A stretch of 64,000 nt of DNA from Leuconostoc gelidum subsp. gelidum KCTC 3527 (GCF_000166715.1 NZ_AEMI01000016.1:183614-247613); one strand, 5' to 3'. Counted from the first letter of the stretch, positions 53,197 to 63,065 are shown. Notes: a model not told the origin generated them from the letters alone. Translations and numbers: made by a program.

Positions 53197-53889
53197 TTAC
53201 AATGCGTTAACATCCAAAGCAACGGCTGGACTAACAGTTGAAGAAATTGACACGTGCTCTACATATACACCCTTAACAGCTGCTGGGCGCGACTTCAAAA
53301 CAGTGTCAGCAATTGTTTTGATATTTTCAGCCAACTTAGCTTCATCAAACGACACACGACCAACAGGCACAGCAACGTTTCCGTCACGGTCTGTACGGTA
53401 TGTTACTTGTCCGCCCTTAGCATCTGAAACAGCCTTAGTAACATCCATTGTAACTGTACCAGTCTTTGGGTTGGGCATCAATCCCTTAGGACCCAAAATA
53501 CGTGCAACACGACCAACTTGAGCCATCATATCAGGTGTAGCAATGGCTGTATCAAAGTCCATCCAGCCACCTTGAATTTGTGCAACTAAGTCAGCAGCCC
53601 CAACAACATCGGCTCCAGCAGCTTCCGCTTCCTTAGCTTTGTCGCCTTGTGCAAAGACAATAACCTTCTTGTCTTTACCTGTTCCATTTGGCAAAACAAC
53701 AGCGCCACGTAATTGTTGATCTGCTTGACGTGTGTCAACATTTAACTTAAAGACAACTTCAACTGAAGCGTCATAGTTAGCGTAATCAATTTCTTTAACT
53801 AGCGTTACTGCTTCATTCAAAGTGTAGTTCTTTTCAGCTTCTACCTTTGCTAATGCTGCAGTATACTTCTTACCATGTTTTTGAGTCAT
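53197..53889 (-). CDS. rplA: 50S ribosomal protein L1
   Basis: 230 aa, usual length. [27 protein letters not shown], split here as the first-domain signature, and [16 protein letters not shown] are typical. It forms the L1 stalk and often represses the rplKA message. Overlaps rplK by one base (TAATG). Confidence 0.96.
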   Translation of the reverse strand: MTQKHGKKYTAALAKVEAEKNYTLNEAVTLVKEIDYANYDASVEVVFKLNVDTRQADQQLRGAVVLPNGTGKDKKVIVFAQGDKAKEAEAAGADVVGAADLVAQIQGGWMDFDTAIATPDMMAQVGRVARILGPKGLMPNPKTGTVTMDVTKAVSDAKGGQVTYRTDRDGNVAVPVGRVSFDEAKLAENIKTIADTVLKSRPAAVKGVYVEHVSISSTVSPAVALDVNAL

Positions 53890-54353
53890 TATTCTGCGTC
53901 CTCCTTGATTGCTGTACCGTCAACAGTCAAGTCAACACCTTCAACAGTAACACCCATTGAACGTGCTGTACCTTCGATCATACGCATAGCTGCTGTAACA
54001 TCATTAGCATTTAAATCACCCATTTTGTTTTCAGCAATTGCCCGAATTTGATCCAAAGTAACGTTTCCGACCTTCTTAGTGTTAGGTTCTCCTGAACCCT
54101 TACCAACAATTTTACGTAATTGGTCAGCAGCAGGTGGTGTCTTCGTAACGAATTCGAATGAACGATCATCGAAAACAGAGATTTCAACCGGAATGATTGA
54201 ACCCGCTTGTTCTGCAGTACGCGCATTAAATTCTTTTGTGAATTGCGCAATGTTAATGCCGGCTTGTCCCAACGCAGGACCAACTGGTGGTGCTGGCGTT
54301 GCTTTAGCAGCGGCGATTTGTAGTTTAACTACTGTTGTAACTTTTTTAGCCAC
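53889..54353 (-). CDS. rplK: 50S ribosomal protein L11
   Basis: 154 aa, a little longer than the usual 141 because of an acidic C-terminal tail. [20 protein letters not shown] and [13 protein letters not shown] identify it. The start is GTG 54353, fixed by GAGGAGG 8 bases upstream; the longer frame to 54404 lacks family similarity. First gene of rplKA. Confidence 0.95.
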   Translation of the reverse strand: MAKKVTTVVKLQIAAAKATPAPPVGPALGQAGINIAQFTKEFNARTAEQAGSIIPVEISVFDDRSFEFVTKTPPAADQLRKIVGKGSGEPNTKKVGNVTLDQIRAIAENKMGDLNANDVTAAMRMIEGTARSMGVTVEGVDLTVDGTAIKEDAE

Positions 54354-54362
54354 GATTTTTTC

Positions 54363-54410
54363 CTCCTCGTGTTGTGGTAGACGCAGCTTAAGTGCTGCTC
54401 CCACGTATGT
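54363..54410 (-). promoter_or_regulatory. Possible L1-binding leader hairpin before rplK
   Basis: On the minus strand GTGG-GAG-CAGC pairs imperfectly with GCTG-CTA-CCAC around ACTTAA, just upstream of the rplK ribosome site. L1 commonly binds such a GGGAG-containing stem in rplKA leaders. I judge this by eye only. Confidence 0.35.
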
Positions 54411-54480
54411 CTATGACATACCCATTAATTATATAAGATAATATCTTTTTTCGCAAGTATTTATTTAAATTTGCACTATT

Positions 54481-55113
54481 TTAAGCTTCATCCAAAACAG
54501 TATCAACATCAGCAAAGTCTAATTCTGTTGGCGTTTCACGGCCGAACACTTCAACTGTTGCTTCCAATGTTTGTTTCTCAACATCAACCATTGTAACAGT
54601 AGCTTCCATACCAGAAAAAGGTCCAGTAATGATTTTAACTGTTTGTCCAATTTCGACTGCCAAATCAACCACTTCACGGGTTACCATGCCCATACGTTTC
54701 ATCAAAAGATCAACTTCCTCAGGCATTAGTGAATTAGGCTTTGACCCAGCACCGTGAGATCCCAAGAATCCTGTAACACCAGGTGTGTTACGCACAACAT
54801 ACCAAGCTTCATCAGTCATATTGTAATCATGTGGTGTTGCCATTTCAACTAAAACATAACCCGGAAAATCGTTTTCAACAGAGGTTTTTGCTTCGCCATC
54901 TTGAATAGTTGTCACTTCTTGTTCTGGCACCAAAATACGGAAAATTTGTTCTGACATACCCATTGTTTGTGTACGGGACTCCAAGTTAGCCTTCACTTTG
55001 TGTTCATAACCGGAATAGGTATGCACAACGAACCACGATTTTTCAATATTATCGTTATTAACAATCGCTTCTTCGTTTTGGTTTTCTTGTGATAATTCGT
55101 TATTTTCTGACAT
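54481..55113 (-). CDS. nusG: Transcription factor NusG
   Basis: 210 aa. An acidic, disordered extension of about 25 residues precedes the NGN domain (KSWFVVHTYSGYEHKVKANL, FPGYVLVEM, VRNTPGVTGFLG); the C-terminal KOW domain contains VKIITGPFSGMEATV. It links RNA polymerase to pausing and Rho or ribosomes. It is 155 bases behind secE, with a terminator-like hairpin in the gap. Confidence 0.95.
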   Translation of the reverse strand: MSENNELSQENQNEEAIVNNDNIEKSWFVVHTYSGYEHKVKANLESRTQTMGMSEQIFRILVPEQEVTTIQDGEAKTSVENDFPGYVLVEMATPHDYNMTDEAWYVVRNTPGVTGFLGSHGAGSKPNSLMPEEVDLLMKRMGMVTREVVDLAVEIGQTVKIITGPFSGMEATVTMVDVEKQTLEATVEVFGRETPTELDFADVDTVLDEA

Positions 55114-55204
55114 GATTTAATGCGCCCGATTCGTCTATCATTACTGTTAAATATGGTAATGATTCAACATTTTCTAAGGCTTCTCCTTCTTTTTTGCTAT
55201 AAAA

Positions 55205-55227
55205 AAGGACCTCATAAAGAAGTCCTT
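55205..55227 (-). terminator. Terminator or attenuator between secE and nusG
   Basis: AAGGAC/GTCCTT (6 bp plus weak inner pairs) followed on the minus strand by TTTTTTAT. It would partly separate rpmG-secE from nusG. Confidence 0.6.
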
Positions 55228-55268
55228 GCTGATATTACTAGTATACTATATCTTTGATCATTTCGCTA

Positions 55269-55442
55269 TTAATTTAGAATGAAATTAAAGCCACTTTGCA
55301 ACAGCCAATCCACCCCGCCTAAAAATAGCGCAAAAACAACTGAGACGGTGATAACTGTCACCGTTTCTTTTGATGCTTGTTCTTGTGATAACCAAGTGAC
55401 TCGCTTCATCTCTGTTGCAACGTTTCTAAAATATTTCAACAT
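55269..55442 (-). CDS. secE: Preprotein translocase subunit SecE
   Basis: 57 aa with the conserved amphipathic part (VATEMKRVTWLSQEQ) and one membrane helix (about 31-52). Start 55442 lies 15 bases after rpmG, with AAAGG before it; a frame to 55502 would run through rpmG. It clamps SecY. Confidence 0.93.
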   Translation of the reverse strand: MLKYFRNVATEMKRVTWLSQEQASKETVTVITVSVVFALFLGGVDWLLQSGFNFILN

Positions 55443-55456
55443 ATTTTTTATAACCT

Positions 55457-55606
55457 TTACTTTGTTTGCTGGTGTAATGTATGCTTTCCGCAAAAAGCGC
55501 AAAACTTTTTAACTGCAAGACGCTCTGTGCGATCTTTTGATAATGCTACCGTGTAATTACGCGAACCACAAATTGTGCACGCGAGTGATACTTTTTGACT
55601 AGCCAT
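55457..55606 (-). CDS. rpmG: 50S ribosomal protein L33 (zinc-binding form)
   Basis: 49 aa; it starts [20 protein letters not shown], and ends [17 protein letters not shown]. Both CxxC pairs are present, so this is the zinc (C+) form. The order rpmG-secE-nusG-rplKA is standard in Firmicutes. A GGAG site lies just upstream of ATG 55606. Confidence 0.95.
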   Translation of the reverse strand: MASQKVSLACTICGSRNYTVALSKDRTERLAVKKFCAFCGKHTLHQQTK

Positions 55607-55660
55607 GTGTGTCGTCTCCGTTAAATTCTCACTATATCATACCATCTACCTGTACAAAAC

Positions 55661-56251
55661 TCAACGTTCTGAGACACCATAGAGAATTAGATCAAGCAAT
55701 TGTTGTATTCTTTCTGTCATATCCAATGTGCCATTAAGACGATGAAAATCACCGAATAATGGTGCTAAACTGGTAATATAAAACGAACTGGCTACCCGAG
55801 AATCAACATGTTGGCGAAGTTTCAATGCTTCTTGATCAAAAAAAATTGCGATTGGCTTCACATAATCGCGACCAAAAACAATGCCCAATTCTCGTTGATT
55901 TTCTAATGATAATACGTTAAAGCTACCATGTATCAAAGTGAAAACATCACGCGGATGACGCGTAACAATGACTTGTGTCATAGCAACAAGCTGGTCTCTA
56001 GGTTGCTCATATGTTTGGCTTAAAATAAGATGCATACTATCTGATACTTGTTTACCTACCCGTTTGATAACCTCAACAAACAGTGCCTCTTTATCTCCAA
56101 AATAATGATACAGAGCTGGTTGTGTGATGTTGAGTACTTTAGTAATTTCGCGCGTCGTTGTTTGTTCATATCCTTTTGCTAAAAATAATTCTGTTGCTGC
56201 TAGCAAAATGCGTTCACGTGTGACTTCACTTGTACTTTTTTTTGTTATCAT
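55661..56251 (-). CDS. TetR-family transcriptional regulator
   Basis: 196 aa. The HTH (about residues 12-57) reads ILLAATELFLAKGYEQTTTR and ITKVLNITQPALYHYFGDKE. The ligand domain is unclassified. It lies 99 bases behind the YhgE/Pip-like gene in the same direction and probably controls it, as such pairs often do. Confidence 0.85.
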   Translation of the reverse strand: MITKKSTSEVTRERILLAATELFLAKGYEQTTTREITKVLNITQPALYHYFGDKEALFVEVIKRVGKQVSDSMHLILSQTYEQPRDQLVAMTQVIVTRHPRDVFTLIHGSFNVLSLENQRELGIVFGRDYVKPIAIFFDQEALKLRQHVDSRVASSFYITSLAPLFGDFHRLNGTLDMTERIQQLLDLILYGVSER

Positions 56252-56350
56252 ATTATTATTTTACACCCTTTTTAATCGTAAAATAGTATAACTTTGAGCA
56301 CATCTGTAACTTTAAACTAACTTTTCCTAATCAATAATAGTATAAACGAT

Positions 56351-57895
56351 TCAATCAATTAGTATTTCTTCAAGATTTTGACGTTGCTTTACACGGTAGT
56401 ATGTCACTAATAAAATAGTAAAAATAAGCAACCAAAGTACTATTATGGCCACATTTTGTTGTACATTACCACCAAATATTAGCTGACTAATCGCACGATT
56501 TAAGGCCGTCAATGGGAATATACTACGTGTGATATTAAATAAAGCTGTTGACATACTGCTAGGTATTGACGTGACTGTAAAAATTACCTGCATTGTCATA
56601 AGAACTATTGACAACCACCAGCCACTTTGGCCTAATACTTGTTTTAAATACCAAACAATACTCATCATCGCCCAAGAAGCCAACAAAGTCACAACCGTAA
56701 TGGTGAAAAATTTTCCTAATGATATCTGCCAAAATAACGCACTGGTTGTCATCAACAATACAGTCACAATACTCAATACTCCCCCAACTTGGAAATTACG
56801 CCACCACTGTTCCAATGCAAGCATTTCTTGCTTGGTTGATTTTATTGGTAATACTAAACCAAACAAAATAGACAACAGTGTCACGCCAATGACTAATAGA
56901 TTTGGCAAAATAAATTGACCATCTTGCTTAACAGGTTGAATATCCGTCATATTAAAAGCCATCATTTGTGATAAAGGTGACACGTTTTTACTTGATTCCT
57001 GCTCCCCTAGCGTATCTTTTAATTTACCAGCAATGCTAGACTGCCCTTGTTGAATTTTCTTTGCACTTGATTGAATAATACCAGATTCATCACTCAACGC
57101 TTTTGTATTATTCAAATTAGCCGCCATATTACTAATACCCCCGACTACAGAGGTCTGCATTGTATAAGATACATCATTAATCGCTGAAGCCATCTCGCTG
57201 ATCTTAGAAGTATCTCCTGCGCTAATTGCATCATTAAGTTGTGCAGAATAGTTTGCTAATTTTGCTGTTTCTTCTTGTGCTGTTTCTTGAAGATCACTTG
57301 CTTTCTGTGCATCAATACCATTACCAACTGCTTGCAAATTAGTCTGTAAATCATTTGCTTCTTGCGATAAATTTTGACTTTGATTTGCAAGATTCTTTAA
57401 CATTGAACTATTGGCTGTACCAATCATCAAAAGCGCATTTTCATGATTCAACGCTTGTGCTAATTGACGCTGCATATATTGCGATGCAAATTGACTCTGT
57501 CCACTAGCAATTATTTGCTGCAAATTAATTGTTTTCCCAGATTTTTGAAAATCTGATAACTGGCTTGTTAATGCTGACGGTATAACCACAATGGCACTGA
57601 TTTTACCATCACGTAGAGCCAATTTTGCTTGCTTTTTTGTCGTGTAGTTTATAGCCATGAATATTTTTTCATTGCGTAAACGACGAGAAAAATCAGCACC
57701 AATATTTTGCTGTTTACCACGATACTGACCACCATCATCTAGATTAACCACTGCAACCTTTAATCTACTGGCCTGCTGTGTCGTATGACCCATTGTGCCT
57801 AAGAAACCTGCTACAAATATCACAGGTATCATAGCAGCAACTAGCCACTTAGCTAATTGTCGCTTATTTTTTAATAAATATTGCCAACTTGACAT
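56351..57895 (-). CDS. YhgE/Pip-domain ABC-2-type membrane protein
   Basis: 514 aa. One membrane helix (about 17-37), a long outer region (about 40-310) rich in Gln, Ser and Asn with coiled-coil potential, then five or six membrane helices (about 325-500). RLKVAVVNLDDGGQYRGK and the five-helix C-terminus match YhgE/Pip (phage infection protein) exporters. Start 57895 follows AAGGGG by 7 bases. Cargo is unknown; a TetR gene follows. Confidence 0.78.
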   Translation of the reverse strand: MSSWQYLLKNKRQLAKWLVAAMIPVIFVAGFLGTMGHTTQQASRLKVAVVNLDDGGQYRGKQQNIGADFSRRLRNEKIFMAINYTTKKQAKLALRDGKISAIVVIPSALTSQLSDFQKSGKTINLQQIIASGQSQFASQYMQRQLAQALNHENALLMIGTANSSMLKNLANQSQNLSQEANDLQTNLQAVGNGIDAQKASDLQETAQEETAKLANYSAQLNDAISAGDTSKISEMASAINDVSYTMQTSVVGGISNMAANLNNTKALSDESGIIQSSAKKIQQGQSSIAGKLKDTLGEQESSKNVSPLSQMMAFNMTDIQPVKQDGQFILPNLLVIGVTLLSILFGLVLPIKSTKQEMLALEQWWRNFQVGGVLSIVTVLLMTTSALFWQISLGKFFTITVVTLLASWAMMSIVWYLKQVLGQSGWWLSIVLMTMQVIFTVTSIPSSMSTALFNITRSIFPLTALNRAISQLIFGGNVQQNVAIIVLWLLIFTILLVTYYRVKQRQNLEEILID

Positions 57896-58011
57896 ATAAA
57901 CCCCTTCTATGATTACGATATACTTTACTAGCATAACGATAAAATTTATCATTTGGGGTGTCTTTATAAATTTTTATGACTTTTACAACATTTTTTTAAA
58001 TCAAAATTTAT

Positions 58012-58545
58012 TTAGAATTTCTCACGATATCGTTCAGATGACATATGCCAAACAACATGAGATGATGTAGCGTTAATTTCGGTTTGTTCAAATCCTAAAC
58101 GTTCAGGTACGTGGCGACTACTTATATTCTCACTGTCGTGACTAATCCAAATATCAACCAAATTCAGTTCAGTAAATCCAATTTTAAGCAAACTGCTGAC
58201 CGCTTCATGCATAAATCCTTTCCCTCTCTGTAGAGGCGTCAATACATAGCCAATTTCAGCATTGCTTTTTAATATATTTTGTCGAAAATCAATGCTACCA
58301 ATTAGTTCATTTGTTTCTTGTAATGCAATGCCATATTTTTTCGTGTTAACAACATCTTGCCAAAAATAAGATTTAATCGCTTGATTTTCAACATTCTCGA
58401 TGCTAGTGTTCAAAGTACCCGATAACCACTGAACGGTATTTTCATCACTCAACCATTGATACATTTGTGGCGCATCTGTTAATAAAACACGCCGTAATAC
58501 TAACCGATCTGTTAGTATTTCATTATAATCATCAATAGTCTTCAT
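58012..58545 (-). CDS. GNAT acetyltransferase (RimJ/RimL-like)
   Basis: 177 aa. TDRLVLRRVLLTDAPQMYQW, IGSIDFRQN, AEIGYVLTPLQRGKGFMHEA (acetyl-CoA motif) and SRHVPERLGFE fit the Acetyltransf_3 family. The start at 58545 lies only 20 bases past the ezrA terminator stem, so expression needs readthrough or a promoter in that stretch. Starts further upstream would lie inside ezrA. Substrate unknown. Confidence 0.75.
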   Translation of the reverse strand: MKTIDDYNEILTDRLVLRRVLLTDAPQMYQWLSDENTVQWLSGTLNTSIENVENQAIKSYFWQDVVNTKKYGIALQETNELIGSIDFRQNILKSNAEIGYVLTPLQRGKGFMHEAVSSLLKIGFTELNLVDIWISHDSENISSRHVPERLGFEQTEINATSSHVVWHMSSERYREKF

Positions 58546-58564
58546 TATTCTACCCATTTTTATG

Positions 58565-58592
58565 AAAAAAGCCAGCATCAGCTGGCTTTTTT
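58565..58592. terminator. Strong bidirectional terminator after ezrA
   Basis: AAAAAAGCCAGC-ATCA-GCTGGCTTTTTT: a 12-bp stem with A- and T-runs on both sides, 6 bases after the ezrA stop. Confidence 0.9.
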
Positions 58593-58597
58593 CTAGT

Positions 58598-60310
58598 TTA
58601 TAGTAATGGTGTCTTACGTCGCATATACGAATCAACTAACTTTTCATAGATTCCTGGCTCCACACTATTTAAGGCTGGTCCCAAAACATCCATCGCTTTA
58701 TCAAAGCTGTAATCCCGTTCATAGAACATACGAGCTTGTTCACTAGCGGCTGCAACACGATCGCTACTTGTGCGATAACGATTAGCATACTGTAATAACT
58801 GTTCCGTTAAAGATGCTTGGTCAACAAGCGTTTCTGTTTTCTCTTTTAATGTATCAATATCAGCTGAAACAATGTTAAGTTGTCTTTGCACCTCATCCAT
58901 ATCGATTAGATGTGCTTGCAGCGATTTAGCTAATCGATTCAACTCATTAGATACTGCAAAAAAATATTCTAAATAGCTTCCTGGTAATCCAGGTAAATTC
59001 ATGCGTTCAACAGCTTGTTTGATATTTTCAATTTCTTGTTGATATTGACCACCAAATTGTCGTGCTGAATGTTGTGCTTTTTCAAGTCCTGAAATTTTCT
59101 CCCAAATTTCAACTTGTTGACTCTCGATTTCCGAGAAACGTTTTAACTGACTGTCTTGTTTGGCGCGTAACTCACTAAAAGACATTTCAGAAGCCTCAAG
59201 CAAATCATCGTTATGATTAACTTGTTCCTCGGTAGCATTGATTTGTTCCAACAAAGTACGTCGTGTCTCTAATTCTTTATGATTGAACTGAAACCTTTGA
59301 CCTAAGCGGTCTAACGTCATCGATAATTGACCATTTTGTTCGCGTAACCGTAATAAGTCTGATGACAACTGATCGGCATTTTTAGTCACTTCTTTTCTAG
59401 CTGTCACTTCTGTTTCCATCATGTCATATAATGTATCAATACGCCGATCAATATAGCCATTTTGTTCCGACACTTCTTTTAACTTAAGTTCACCCAGTAA
59501 CTGAAGAACTTGTTGGCGTTGCGCATCAATTGCTTCAAGTTCCTCCACCAATGTATCATTGGGGAAAACGTAACCTTGGGCAATGAGATCCGTGTGTCCC
59601 TGTACCAATTCATTCAATTGTTCAACATACACTGTATCTAATTTTTCAAACAACGCAGGAATGTCAGCCATCATATTTTCCATTTGTGTTGTTTCCATGG
59701 CCAATTGTTCATAAATATCAGAAGCAGTTGCGTGATCACCATTTTCCGTTAAACGCGTAAATTCATCATAATCGCCCTCAAGCTGCTTCAAAAAATTGTC
59801 TAGACCCTTATTTGCTGGTCCAAATTTAAAGTTTTCTGCCAGCAAACGTTTACGTAAGTCATCATATTTCTTTTTTAAATCGTTAATTGCTTCGCGATGC
59901 GCTTCGTCAATCTTTTTTAATTCTGTTAAACCACTACGAACAGTGTTAATTGTACTCTCCGTATCATCAACCATGGCCTCTAAACGCGATAACTCGTGCC
60001 CTGTTTTAATAAAATTAATACCCCGTGCCTCAAATAAAACAAGGTTGGCTTGTTGATCAATTTTCAGAAATTTATTATTTTTAACATCATTAAAACTACC
60101 TTCCAAACTTTGATACTGTTTTAAAGACTGTCCTGTTAATGCTAATTTGCGCCCTTCAACCAACTCATCACGAACCTTTAAAGACGCTAATTGTTCTTTT
60201 TTAGTTTGGTATGCGCTCACTCTTTTTACTGTTGTACGCTGCATAATAAATATTGCTAAATATGCGATGACAACGATACCTAAAATAATTGCTAATACAG
60301 TCAGATTCAT
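58598..60310 (-). CDS. ezrA: Septation ring regulator EzrA
   Basis: 570 aa. An extracellular N-terminus with one membrane helix (residues 4-23) is followed by spectrin-like helical bundles for the rest, with heptad patterns throughout. The C-terminal YANRYRTSSDRV and FYERDYSFDKAMD match the QNR patch region. EzrA restrains FtsZ ring assembly and positions division. Monocistronic. Confidence 0.9.
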   Translation of the reverse strand: MNLTVLAIILGIVVIAYLAIFIMQRTTVKRVSAYQTKKEQLASLKVRDELVEGRKLALTGQSLKQYQSLEGSFNDVKNNKFLKIDQQANLVLFEARGINFIKTGHELSRLEAMVDDTESTINTVRSGLTELKKIDEAHREAINDLKKKYDDLRKRLLAENFKFGPANKGLDNFLKQLEGDYDEFTRLTENGDHATASDIYEQLAMETTQMENMMADIPALFEKLDTVYVEQLNELVQGHTDLIAQGYVFPNDTLVEELEAIDAQRQQVLQLLGELKLKEVSEQNGYIDRRIDTLYDMMETEVTARKEVTKNADQLSSDLLRLREQNGQLSMTLDRLGQRFQFNHKELETRRTLLEQINATEEQVNHNDDLLEASEMSFSELRAKQDSQLKRFSEIESQQVEIWEKISGLEKAQHSARQFGGQYQQEIENIKQAVERMNLPGLPGSYLEYFFAVSNELNRLAKSLQAHLIDMDEVQRQLNIVSADIDTLKEKTETLVDQASLTEQLLQYANRYRTSSDRVAAASEQARMFYERDYSFDKAMDVLGPALNSVEPGIYEKLVDSYMRRKTPLL

Positions 60311-60425
60311 GTGTTTTTATCCCATTTTTAATTGATAATCTCATTCTATCACGCGACTAGATGTAATGCCGAGTATCGCAATGTATTTTGCTAAATCTCA
60401 AATCGTTTACACCTTTCTTAATAAC

Positions 60426-60454
60426 TTGCTTATCATAATCATTTCTGTTACTAT
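60426..60454 (+). promoter_or_regulatory. rpsD promoter
   Basis: -35 TTGCTT (60426-60431), 17-base spacer, -10 TACTAT (60449-60454). Transcription would start near 60461, giving a 165-base leader. Confidence 0.6.
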
Positions 60455-60480
60455 TAAAAGAAGTTGTTAATTGAGTAGCA

Positions 60481-60610
60481 GTAAGTAAAGAAGCGCGTCA
60501 ACAACGCCCCAAATCGTTAGTAAGGCCATAGCTACTGGTTCTGAGAAACGTCAAGTTCGGCGCTGCACGCATCTGGTACTTACCCCTCAAATGTACGACA
60601 AACTACATTT
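60481..60610 (+). promoter_or_regulatory. Structured rpsD leader (probable S4 autoregulation)
   Basis: GTAAGTA (60481-60487) pairs with TACTTAC (60577-60583), closing a domain of about 90 bases that contains CAAGTTCGGCGCTGCACG. A second hairpin, AAATGTA/TACATTT (60589-60610), sits against the GGAGG. In B. subtilis S4 represses rpsD through such a leader; here that role is inferred. It fills most of the 315-base gap between ezrA and rpsD. Confidence 0.55.
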
Positions 60611-60625
60611 TGGAGGACATTATAT

Positions 60626-61237
60626 ATGTCACGTTATACAGGTCCAAAGTGGCGCATTTCGCGTCGCTTAGGTGTTTCATTGTCTGGTACTGGTAAAGAA
60701 TTATCACGTCGTGCATACGCACCTGGTGATCACGGTGCAGGTCGCCGCGCTAAAATTTCTGAATATGGTACACAATTGCGTGAAAAGCAAAAGTTGCGTT
60801 TCACTTACGGTTTGACAGAACGTCAATTCCATTCTTTGTTTAATAAAGCTGGTAAGATCCGTAAGGGTACACATGGTACTAACTTCATGATTTTGTTGGA
60901 GCAACGTTTGGATTCACTTGTTTACCGTCTTGGTTTGGCCACAACACGCCAACAAGCACGTCAATTAGTTAATCATGGCCATATTATGGTCGACAGCAAA
61001 CGTGTTGATATTCCTTCATTCAGCGTAACACCTGGTCAAGTTATCTCAGTTCGCGACAAGTCAAAAACTATTGTTCCTATTCAAGTAGCTGTTGAATCAG
61101 TTGTGGGTCATCCACAATTCGTTTCATTCGATGCTGAAAAGCTTGAAGGTTCATTAGTTCGCTTGCCAGAACGTGAAGAATTAGATGCCGACATTAACGA
61201 ATCATTAATCGTCGAATATTACAACCGTTTGGGTTAA
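60626..61237 (+). CDS. rpsD: 30S ribosomal protein S4
   Basis: 203 aa, usual length. [40 protein letters not shown] and [20 protein letters not shown] (the S4 RNA-binding domain) identify it. It nucleates 30S assembly on 16S rRNA. No zinc Cys motif, i.e. the C- form. Excellent TTGGAGGA ribosome site; monocistronic as in B. subtilis. Confidence 0.97.
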   Translation: MSRYTGPKWRISRRLGVSLSGTGKELSRRAYAPGDHGAGRRAKISEYGTQLREKQKLRFTYGLTERQFHSLFNKAGKIRKGTHGTNFMILLEQRLDSLVYRLGLATTRQQARQLVNHGHIMVDSKRVDIPSFSVTPGQVISVRDKSKTIVPIQVAVESVVGHPQFVSFDAEKLEGSLVRLPEREELDADINESLIVEYYNRLG

Positions 61238-61257
61238 TAACTTAATTCATTTGGTAG

Positions 61258-61284
61258 AAAACGTCACCGTTTTGGTGGCGTTTT
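61258..61284 (+). terminator. rpsD terminator
   Basis: AAAACGTCACC and GGTGGCGTTTT pair with one G-U around GTTTT, followed by TT and T-rich sequence. Confidence 0.85.
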
Positions 61285-61354
61285 TTCTTTTGTTTGTGTT
61301 GTGATTTAAATATAACGTATAATAGACATACTACAACGTATCGGAGAATAAAAC

Positions 61355-61726
61355 ATGGATATCAATGAACGCTTACAAAAAGAACAACTCGGTGGTCAAT
61401 CTCAAATAAACCCTGATGAACAAAAACATTACCTTGGCACATTTCGAGAACGTGTCGTGGTTGCTGTTAAATATTCGCAACTAAGAAGCTTAGATGTTCA
61501 ATCACAATTTGAAACCACTTTAAAATCACATAGTATGGGTAAAGTTTTAATTGATCAAAACATTGCTGGGGATAACTTTGCCCCCTATGTCGCTATAGCA
61601 ACACGTACAAAGCACCCGTTCACACTACTCTCTCATACAACAGAATCTATGCATCAAAACGATCCAATCGCCGTTTTATTAGCCGCCGATACCGCTGTCA
61701 ATATTGACAACATTTATTTAAATTAA
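61355..61726 (+). CDS. YueI-family (DUF1694) protein
   Basis: 123 aa. NPDEQKHYLGTFRERVVVAV and the AVLLAADTAVNIDNIYL end match the YueI/DUF1694 family, which is related to the ribosomal L7Ae/30e-like folds by annotation only. Function unknown. CGGAG ribosome site; 46 bases before rarA. Confidence 0.8.
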   Translation: MDINERLQKEQLGGQSQINPDEQKHYLGTFRERVVVAVKYSQLRSLDVQSQFETTLKSHSMGKVLIDQNIAGDNFAPYVAIATRTKHPFTLLSHTTESMHQNDPIAVLLAADTAVNIDNIYLN

Positions 61727-61772
61727 TAAGCCACTACTATACTATAAAAAAGGATCACCAAGGTTTAATATT

Positions 61773-63059
61773 ATGCAGCAGCCTCTCGCGTATCGTATGC
61801 GCCCAACTCAAATTGAAGAAATCGTTGGACAACCTCATTTAGTAGGTAGTGGCAAAATTATTCGACGTATGGTTGACGCTAAACGCCTTAGTTCCATGAT
61901 TTTATATGGCCCACCAGGTACTGGAAAAACTTCAATCGCATCTGCTATTGCAGGATCTTCGAAATATGCATTCCGTATGTTAAATGCCGCGACAGATAGC
62001 CAAAAAGATCTTCAAATCGTTGCTGAAGAAGCTAAAATGTCCGGTACTGTCGTTTTATTACTGGATGAAATTCATCGTTTAAATAAAATAAAACAAGATT
62101 TTTTATTACCTCATTTAGAATCTGGCGCAATTATTTTAATCGGTGCTACAACTGAGAATCCTTACATTAACGTGACGCCAGCTATTCGATCACGAACGCA
62201 AATTTTTCAAGTCATGCCACTTACCGAAAACGACATCAAAATCGCCGTTAAACGTGCACTTGATGATAAAGAAAAAGGCCTTGGCAATTACAATGTTACG
62301 CTTGATGATAATGCGATGACACAACTGTCTCGGGCAACAAATGGTGATCTGCGTAGCGCACTCAATGGCTTGGAATTAGCTGTTTTGTCAACGCCTCCTA
62401 ATAAAAAAAGCAATGCCATTCATATCACTTTGCCAATTATTGAAGAAACTGTACAACGTAAAGCAATGTCTGCTGATAAAGATGGCGATGCACATTATGA
62501 CGTCATTTCAGCTCTTCAAAAGTCCATTCGTGGTTCCGATGTTGATGCTGCCTTACATTATGCCGCACGGATTGTAGAGTCCGGTGACTTACCAATTTTG
62601 ACACGACGCCTGACAGTTATTGCCTATGAGGATATCGGTTTAGCCAATCCAGCCGCTGTGCAACATGCTGTCCTAGCCATTCAGGCCGCTCAAACACTTG
62701 GTTTTCCGGAGGCACGTATTCCTTTGGCAAATGCAATAATTGAACTCGCACTTTCTCCAAAGTCGAATGCAGCCTACCAAGCACTGGACATGGCAATTAA
62801 TGATATTAATTCAGGCAAAGTGTCAGATATTCCCAACCATTTAAAAGATTCACATTATCAAGGTGCGGCTGATTTGGATCATGGTACATCCTATATTTAC
62901 CCCCATGATTTCGATAATGACTGGATCCCACAACAATATTTACCAGATAGTATCCATGATGTTTCATATTTCCATCCTAAAGGCAACTCGAAAATCGAGC
63001 AATCATTCTATGATGTATATCATTCTTTAAAATTGCAACAAAAAAAAGGCTTACAATGA
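61773..63059 (+). CDS. rarA: Replication-associated recombination protein RarA (MgsA)
   Basis: 428 aa AAA+ ATPase. LAYRMRPTQIEEIVGQPHLV, P-loop YGPPGTGKTSIA, Walker B LLDEIHRLNK, sensor 1 IGATTENPY, and C-terminal ARIPLANAIIELALSPKSN. It acts at stalled forks with SSB and DNA polymerase. In B. subtilis rarA (yrvN) lies next to the 6S RNA gene bsrA, as seems true here. Confidence 0.94.
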   Translation: MQQPLAYRMRPTQIEEIVGQPHLVGSGKIIRRMVDAKRLSSMILYGPPGTGKTSIASAIAGSSKYAFRMLNAATDSQKDLQIVAEEAKMSGTVVLLLDEIHRLNKIKQDFLLPHLESGAIILIGATTENPYINVTPAIRSRTQIFQVMPLTENDIKIAVKRALDDKEKGLGNYNVTLDDNAMTQLSRATNGDLRSALNGLELAVLSTPPNKKSNAIHITLPIIEETVQRKAMSADKDGDAHYDVISALQKSIRGSDVDAALHYAARIVESGDLPILTRRLTVIAYEDIGLANPAAVQHAVLAIQAAQTLGFPEARIPLANAIIELALSPKSNAAYQALDMAINDINSGKVSDIPNHLKDSHYQGAADLDHGTSYIYPHDFDNDWIPQQYLPDSIHDVSYFHPKGNSKIEQSFYDVYHSLKLQQKKGLQ

Positions 63060-63065
63060 GTATTA

